Shown here: in pieces, positions 13,861-16,977 of the stretch
Layout: every line of letters starts with the position of its first letter
How positions within the stretch are numbered: position 1 is the first letter of the stretch
NCBI GenBank assembly: GCA_009774145.1
Contig: VSND01000084.1
Coordinates: 1 to 16,977 of the forward strand
DNA from: Lachnospiraceae bacterium
GTDB lineage: Bacteria > Bacillota > Clostridia > Lachnospirales > Lachnospiraceae
Length of the DNA stretch: 16,977 nucleotides
Direction of reading: 5' to 3'
Made by a program: the position numbers and the translations under genes
The notes under the pieces: model-generated
Told to the model about the DNA's origin: nothing
What the model saw: the letters and a program-made list of their open reading frames with translations, nothing else
Database searches by the model: none

Positions 13861-13975
13861 AGAGAAATATATTGTGCGATGCTGGTCTGACGGGTGATGG
13901 CCCGGCGCAGGGATATGCAGGATGCAAAATGGGGAAAGATGCATCAGGATGCAGGTAAGGGAGTGTAAGCAAATC

Positions 13976-14629
13976 ATGGCAGTAGAGATGACGATTCAGG
14001 AATATATCCATGAACGTTCAGAGAAGGACGGCTTTGAGACGGCAATGTTCATCTATGAATCGGCACTTATACAGATGACAAGCCGGATAGAGGTATTGAA
14101 CCATGAGCTGAGCCATGTGTATCAGTATAATCCGATCGAATATGTGAAGACCCGGCTGAAAACGCCGGAAAGTATTATGAAAAAACTTCGGAAAAACGGG
14201 CACAGTATTACGATTGACGATATGGTGGAGTATGTGAATGACATTGCGGGCATCCGCATTACCTGTTCATTTTTTTCCGAGGTATATTTTGTGGCAGATA
14301 TGCTGGCGAGGCAGGATAATCTGTCGGTCATTCACATCAAAGATTATATCGGGCATCCAAAGGAAAGCGGTTATAAGAGTTATCATATGCTGCTGTCCAT
14401 TCAGGTGGCGCTGGCGGATGCGGTGATTCCGACAAAAGTAGAGGTCCAGGTGCGTACCATGGCGATGGATTTCTGGGCCAGTCTGGAACATAAGATCTAT
14501 TATAAATATGAAGGAAATGCTCCGGGATATTTCGCCCGGGAGCTTCAGGAGTGCGCATCCATCATTTCCAGACTGGATGCGAAGATGATGTCTTTAAATG
14601 AAGCCATGAAAAAGATTGACGGAGAATGA
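13976..14629 (+). CDS. relQ: Small alarmone synthetase RelQ ((p)ppGpp synthetase)
   Basis: RelQ transfers pyrophosphate from ATP to GDP or GTP, producing the stress alarmone (p)ppGpp in the cytoplasm. The 217-aa length fits this single-domain class (Bacillus RelQ/SasB 211 aa), lacking the hydrolase and regulatory domains of Rel. Motifs seen: YVKTRLKTPESIMKKL (Arg60, Lys62, Ser66), DIAGIRI (89-95), KESGYKSYH (129-137) that stacks the acceptor nucleotide, and EVQVRTMAMDFWASLEHK (156-173). All expected synthetase residues appear intact, and the C-terminal helices needed for tetramers are present. The start at 13976 has AAGGGAG (13957-13963) 12 bases upstream, slightly long; ATG 13922 would add 18 atypical residues. 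It has its own extended -10 promoter, so regulation is probably transcriptional. A large hairpin follows the gene. Confidence 0.94.
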   Translation: MAVEMTIQEYIHERSEKDGFETAMFIYESALIQMTSRIEVLNHELSHVYQYNPIEYVKTRLKTPESIMKKLRKNGHSITIDDMVEYVNDIAGIRITCSFFSEVYFVADMLARQDNLSVIHIKDYIGHPKESGYKSYHMLLSIQVALADAVIPTKVEVQVRTMAMDFWASLEHKIYYKYEGNAPGYFARELQECASIISRLDAKMMSLNEAMKKIDGE

Positions 14630-14634
14630 AAACG

Positions 14635-14726
14635 GGGCTGCTGCAGGAATCTCTGCCTGTGTGCCTGACCTTCGCATGGAACAGGCGCGGAGAGGGACAC
14701 GGGAGGAACTGCATCTGCAGCAGCCC
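14635..14726 (+). other. Large multi-stem RNA structure after relQ
   Basis: GGGCTGCTGCAG (14635-14646) pairs perfectly over 12 bp with CTGCAGCAGCCC (14715-14726). Inside the 68-base interval TCTCTGC (14650-14656) pairs with GCGGAGA (14687-14693, one G-U), and GCCTG (14663-14667) pairs with CAGGC (14682-14686). No T-run follows. It begins 6 bases after the relQ stop. It could protect the mRNA 3' end, be a small palindromic repeat element, or be an independent RNA. Confidence 0.55.
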
Positions 14727-14741
14727 TCTGAAATGAGGAGT

Positions 14742-14771
14742 GCCCCGGCAATACGGATGCCGGGGCTTATT
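14742..14771 (+). terminator. Probable terminator of the relQ transcript
   Basis: GCCCCGGCA (14742-14750) and TGCCGGGGC (14758-14766) form a perfect 9-bp GC-rich stem with a 7-base loop, followed by TTATT. The tail is imperfect but the hairpin is strong, and a new promoter follows downstream. Confidence 0.75.
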
Positions 14772-14951
14772 ATGAAAAAATTTATCTATATGTCACTGGT
14801 TGTTTTTTGATTTACAAGTAGTATAACAATTAAATATGTCTAAAGTATGAATAAATAATTAACATATTGTGAAAATACACAAAAATAGAAAAAGAAAATG
14901 AGGAAAAGTGTACAAAACACATAAAGGTTTTTGGCCTGGTTCACGGCAAGG

Positions 14952-14980
14952 TTGTAAAAACGGACAGGAAGTGTTAAAAT
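14952..14980 (+). promoter_or_regulatory. Promoter of the pyrophosphatase gene
   Basis: TTGTAA (14952-14957), a 17-base spacer and TAAAAT (14975-14980) give a sigma-A promoter with transcription starting near 14987. The leader is only about 20 bases. The preceding stretch (14772-14950) is strongly A/T-rich with no gene; it holds a second possible promoter, TTGTTT (14800-14805) and TATAAC (14822-14827) with a 16-base spacer. Confidence 0.72.
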
Positions 14981-15008
14981 AAAAGAAGAAAAGAAAAAGG
15001 AGTCGGAT

Positions 15009-16655
15009 ATGGCAGCAGAGAAAGCACCGGTTTATATTATAGGACATAAAAATCCGGATACGGATTCCATCTGCTCCGCGATTGCATATGCGGAGCTGAA
15101 AAACCGCCTTCACGGAGACGGATACTGTGCGGCGCGTGCCGGGCAGATCAATCAGGAAACGCAGTATGTACTGAATTTCTTTCAGGCGTCTGCGCCCAAA
15201 TACATTGAAGATGTAAGAACAGACGTTCGGGATATTGAGATCCGAAAGACCCAGGGAGTGTCCGGCCAGATATCCCTGAAAAAGGCGTGGAATATGATGC
15301 GGGCGCTGGGGGTAGTGACGCTTCCCATTACGGAGGAACAGAGGCTTCAGGGGCTGATTACCATCGGCGATATTGCCAATGCCTATATGGATGTGTATGA
15401 TAACTGCAGTCTGTCAGCTGCGCATACACCCTATAAGAATATTCTGGAGACACTGGATGCGGTCATGCTGATCGGAGATGAGGAAGAAGTCTATGAAAAA
15501 GGCGAGGTGGTGATCGCAGCGGCGAATCCGGACGTGATGGAGGATTATATCCATGAAGGGGATATGGTGATCCTCGGCAACCGGTATGAGTCCCAGCTGT
15601 GCGCCATTGAGATGAATGCGGCGTGTATTGTGGTCTGCATGGATGCCAAGGTATCCAGAACCATCCGCAAGCTGGCGCAGGAGCATAACTGTAATATTAT
15701 TGTAACGCCTCACGATACATTTACGGTGGCAAGGATGATCAACCAGAGCATGCCGATCTCTCATTTCATGAAAGAGGAGAATCTGATCACTTTTAAACTG
15801 ACCGAGAAGACCGACGACATCAAAGGGATCATGGGGCAGAAGCGTTACCGGGATTTTCCGATTCTGGATATGGAGGGAAATTATATCGGCATGATCTCCA
15901 GACGGAACCTTCTGAATCTGCGCAAAAAGCAGGTGATTCTGGTGGACCATAACGAGGCGAGCCAGACGGTGGACGGAATTGAGCATGCAGACATCCTGGA
16001 AATCATCGATCATCACCGGATCGGGACGCTGGAGACGCTGGAACCGGTATTTTTCCGGAATCAGCCGCTGGGCTGTACGGCGACCATCATCTGTCAGATG
16101 TATCAGGAAAACGGTGTGGACATTCCGAAAAACGTCGCCGGACTTCTGATGGCGGCGATTCTGTCGGATACGCTGATGTTTCGTTCTCCTACCTGTACAG
16201 CGGTGGATCAGGCAACGGCAGAGAGGCTGTCGGAAATCTGCGGCGTGGAGATCGAGGAGTTTTCGATTGACATGTTCAGTGCGGGCAGCGATATGAGTTC
16301 CAAGACGCCTGAAGAAATCTTCAACCAGGATAAGAAGAAATTCCAGGTCAATGAGCATGAATTTATCGTGGCACAGATCAACAGCATGAACAGCATTGAG
16401 CTGGATGAGATCAAGGAGAAGCTGGTGCCTTATCTGGAGGAGAAATTTGCGTCTCTTGACGTGGAGATGTGCTATGTAATGCTGACCAACATTGTGAAGG
16501 AAAAGACAGAGCTGCTCTGCTTTGGAGAACATGCGAAGGAAGTGGCAAGAAATGCGTTTCAGCTTCCGGAAGATGCGGTGGATATCAGGCTGAAGGGCCT
16601 GGTGTCCCGGAAGAAGCAGCTGATCCCGAGTATCGTTACGGTGCTGCAGCAATAG
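15009..16655 (+). CDS. ppaC: Manganese-dependent inorganic pyrophosphatase, family II with CBS and DRTGG domains
   Basis: It hydrolyses pyrophosphate to phosphate, pulling forward nucleotide and polymer synthesis. The 548-aa protein is much longer than basic family II enzymes (about 310 aa), because a CBS-DRTGG-CBS regulatory insert (about residues 70-300) splits the DHH domain. The N-terminus shows IGHKNPDTDSICSAIAYAEL (metal ligands His13, Asp17, Asp19). After the insert come LVDHNEASQ (Asp near 311) and the DHH motif IDHHRIGT near 332. The DHHA2 domain ends with SRKKQLIPSI, whose basic residues hold substrate. Known CBS-type members are inhibited by AMP/ADP and activated by diadenosine polyphosphates when a DRTGG domain is present, so nucleotide control is expected here. 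AAGGAG (14997-15002) is 6 bases before ATG. It has its own promoter and a terminal hairpin. Confidence 0.94.
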   Translation: MAAEKAPVYIIGHKNPDTDSICSAIAYAELKNRLHGDGYCAARAGQINQETQYVLNFFQASAPKYIEDVRTDVRDIEIRKTQGVSGQISLKKAWNMMRALGVVTLPITEEQRLQGLITIGDIANAYMDVYDNCSLSAAHTPYKNILETLDAVMLIGDEEEVYEKGEVVIAAANPDVMEDYIHEGDMVILGNRYESQLCAIEMNAACIVVCMDAKVSRTIRKLAQEHNCNIIVTPHDTFTVARMINQSMPISHFMKEENLITFKLTEKTDDIKGIMGQKRYRDFPILDMEGNYIGMISRRNLLNLRKKQVILVDHNEASQTVDGIEHADILEIIDHHRIGTLETLEPVFFRNQPLGCTATIICQMYQENGVDIPKNVAGLLMAAILSDTLMFRSPTCTAVDQATAERLSEICGVEIEEFSIDMFSAGSDMSSKTPEEIFNQDKKKFQVNEHEFIVAQINSMNSIELDEIKEKLVPYLEEKFASLDVEMCYVMLTNIVKEKTELLCFGEHAKEVARNAFQLPEDAVDIRLKGLVSRKKQLIPSIVTVLQQ

Positions 16656-16666
16656 GAAAAGAGACA

Positions 16667-16704
16667 GGACCTGCCATGGAACAGAAGGATTCCATGGCAG
16701 GTCC
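16667..16704 (+). terminator. Strong hairpin after the pyrophosphatase gene
   Basis: A perfect 15-bp stem, GGACCTGCCATGGAA (16667-16681) with TTCCATGGCAGGTCC (16690-16704), has an 8-base loop and starts 11 bases after the stop codon. No T-run follows directly (CTCTGCATGGTTTTGC), so it is either an imperfect terminator or an mRNA-stabilising element. Confidence 0.7.
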
Positions 16705-16838
16705 CTCTGCATGGTTTTGCTTCATCCTTTCCTTCGATTCTATTAAAAACTCCTGTATTTTCCGGCAGTTCGTGTTAACATGTATGCCCGCCGCTTCTGC
16801 AGAGACCGGGAGAATACATTCGTCATGGCAAATTTTTG

Positions 16839-16885
16839 AAAAAATTTCCACCTGTGCCATTGGTTTGCAACCGCACAGGTGGAAA
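16839..16885 (-). terminator. Intrinsic terminator for minus-strand transcription from the right
   Basis: TTTCCACCTGTGC (16845-16857) and GCACAGGTGGAAA (16873-16885) form a perfect 13-bp stem. The loop contains a further GGTT/AACC stem. On the minus strand six T residues follow (complement of 16839-16844), the layout of a Rho-independent terminator. It suits a minus-strand gene ending at 16928. On the plus strand the following sequence is A-rich, so it is not a terminator for the pyrophosphatase gene. Confidence 0.8.
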
Positions 16886-16927
16886 AAATTTATAACATTG
16901 ATACTTGAGAGTAAAAAGTTTATATGC

Positions 16928-16977
16928 TTAAGAAGCCAGTAAATCCTCACAGATTTCTGACTGATCCTGCACTTCCT
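16928..16977 (-). CDS. C-terminal end of a minus-strand gene running off the window (partial)
   Basis: On the minus strand, codons from the right edge read EVQDQSEICEDLLAS and then stop (TAA, complement of 16928-16930). Only 15 residues are visible, so no family can be named. Support comes mainly from the well-formed minus-strand terminator starting 43 bases further on, which implies that a transcript arrives from the right. The frame could be wrong if the terminator serves another, longer untranslated region. Confidence 0.4.
   Translation of the reverse strand, partial: EVQDQSEICEDLLAS

Noticed and set aside
14616..14810. A 64-residue open frame overlapping the end of relQ
   Set aside because: It translates the arms of the large hairpin and has no start signals of its own.
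15414..16712. A 432-residue open frame antisense to the pyrophosphatase gene
   Set aside because: Arg/His/Leu/Gln-rich antisense composition, no recognisable motif, overlaps a clear enzyme gene.
16636..16950. A 104-residue minus-strand open frame near the right edge
   Set aside because: It runs through a strong minus-strand terminator and the pyrophosphatase hairpin, has no ribosome binding site, and its sequence shows no domain-like pattern.

Overview
The window looks like chromosome of a Gram-positive gut anaerobe of the Clostridia, most likely Lachnospiraceae. This is inferred from gene content (ChvE/GguA/GguB-type sugar ABC system, AraR of the GntR-LacI fusion type, DUF1002 protein, RelQ, CBS-domain family II pyrophosphatase), from strong AAGGAG/AGGAGG ribosome binding sites, and from a roughly balanced base composition with AT-rich promoters. 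No rRNA, tRNA, CRISPR array or complete mobile element is visible.

Left edge (1-705): the 3' part of an ABC exporter ATPase gene, broken at its Walker A region. The first ~70 bases do not continue the gene and hold two small hairpins. A nested hairpin and a strong intrinsic terminator follow.

Arabinose block (about 860-8999): a sigma-A-type promoter preceded and overlapped by several TACAA/TTGTA half-sites drives a lipoprotein sugar-binding protein. A terminator-like hairpin then separates it from the ATPase and permease genes. Next come an AraR-like regulator, a small two-helix membrane protein, araA and araD, ending at a terminator. Together they import a pentose (probably L-arabinose), isomerise it to L-ribulose and epimerise L-ribulose-5-phosphate to D-xylulose-5-phosphate. 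The L-ribulokinase (araB) needed between these steps is not in the window.

Middle (9000-12460): a monofunctional class III aspartate kinase has its own promoter and a short leader with a possible pseudoknot. An alpha/beta hydrolase (monoacylglycerol lipase-like) follows with its own extended -10 promoter and is tightly linked to a secreted DUF1002 protein.

Right part (12461-16977): a small uncharacterised gene lies on the minus strand, divergent from a TtcA-like PP-loop tRNA thiolation protein. RelQ, a small (p)ppGpp synthetase, is followed by a large structured 3' region. A CBS/DRTGG-domain manganese-dependent pyrophosphatase comes next and ends at a 15-bp hairpin. The last ~50 bases appear to hold the C-terminal end of another minus-strand gene with its own terminator.

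Most of the window is ordinary metabolism. The best candidates for something undescribed are RNA-level: the aspartate kinase leader, the hairpin between the araR ribosome binding site and its start codon, and the structured region after relQ.
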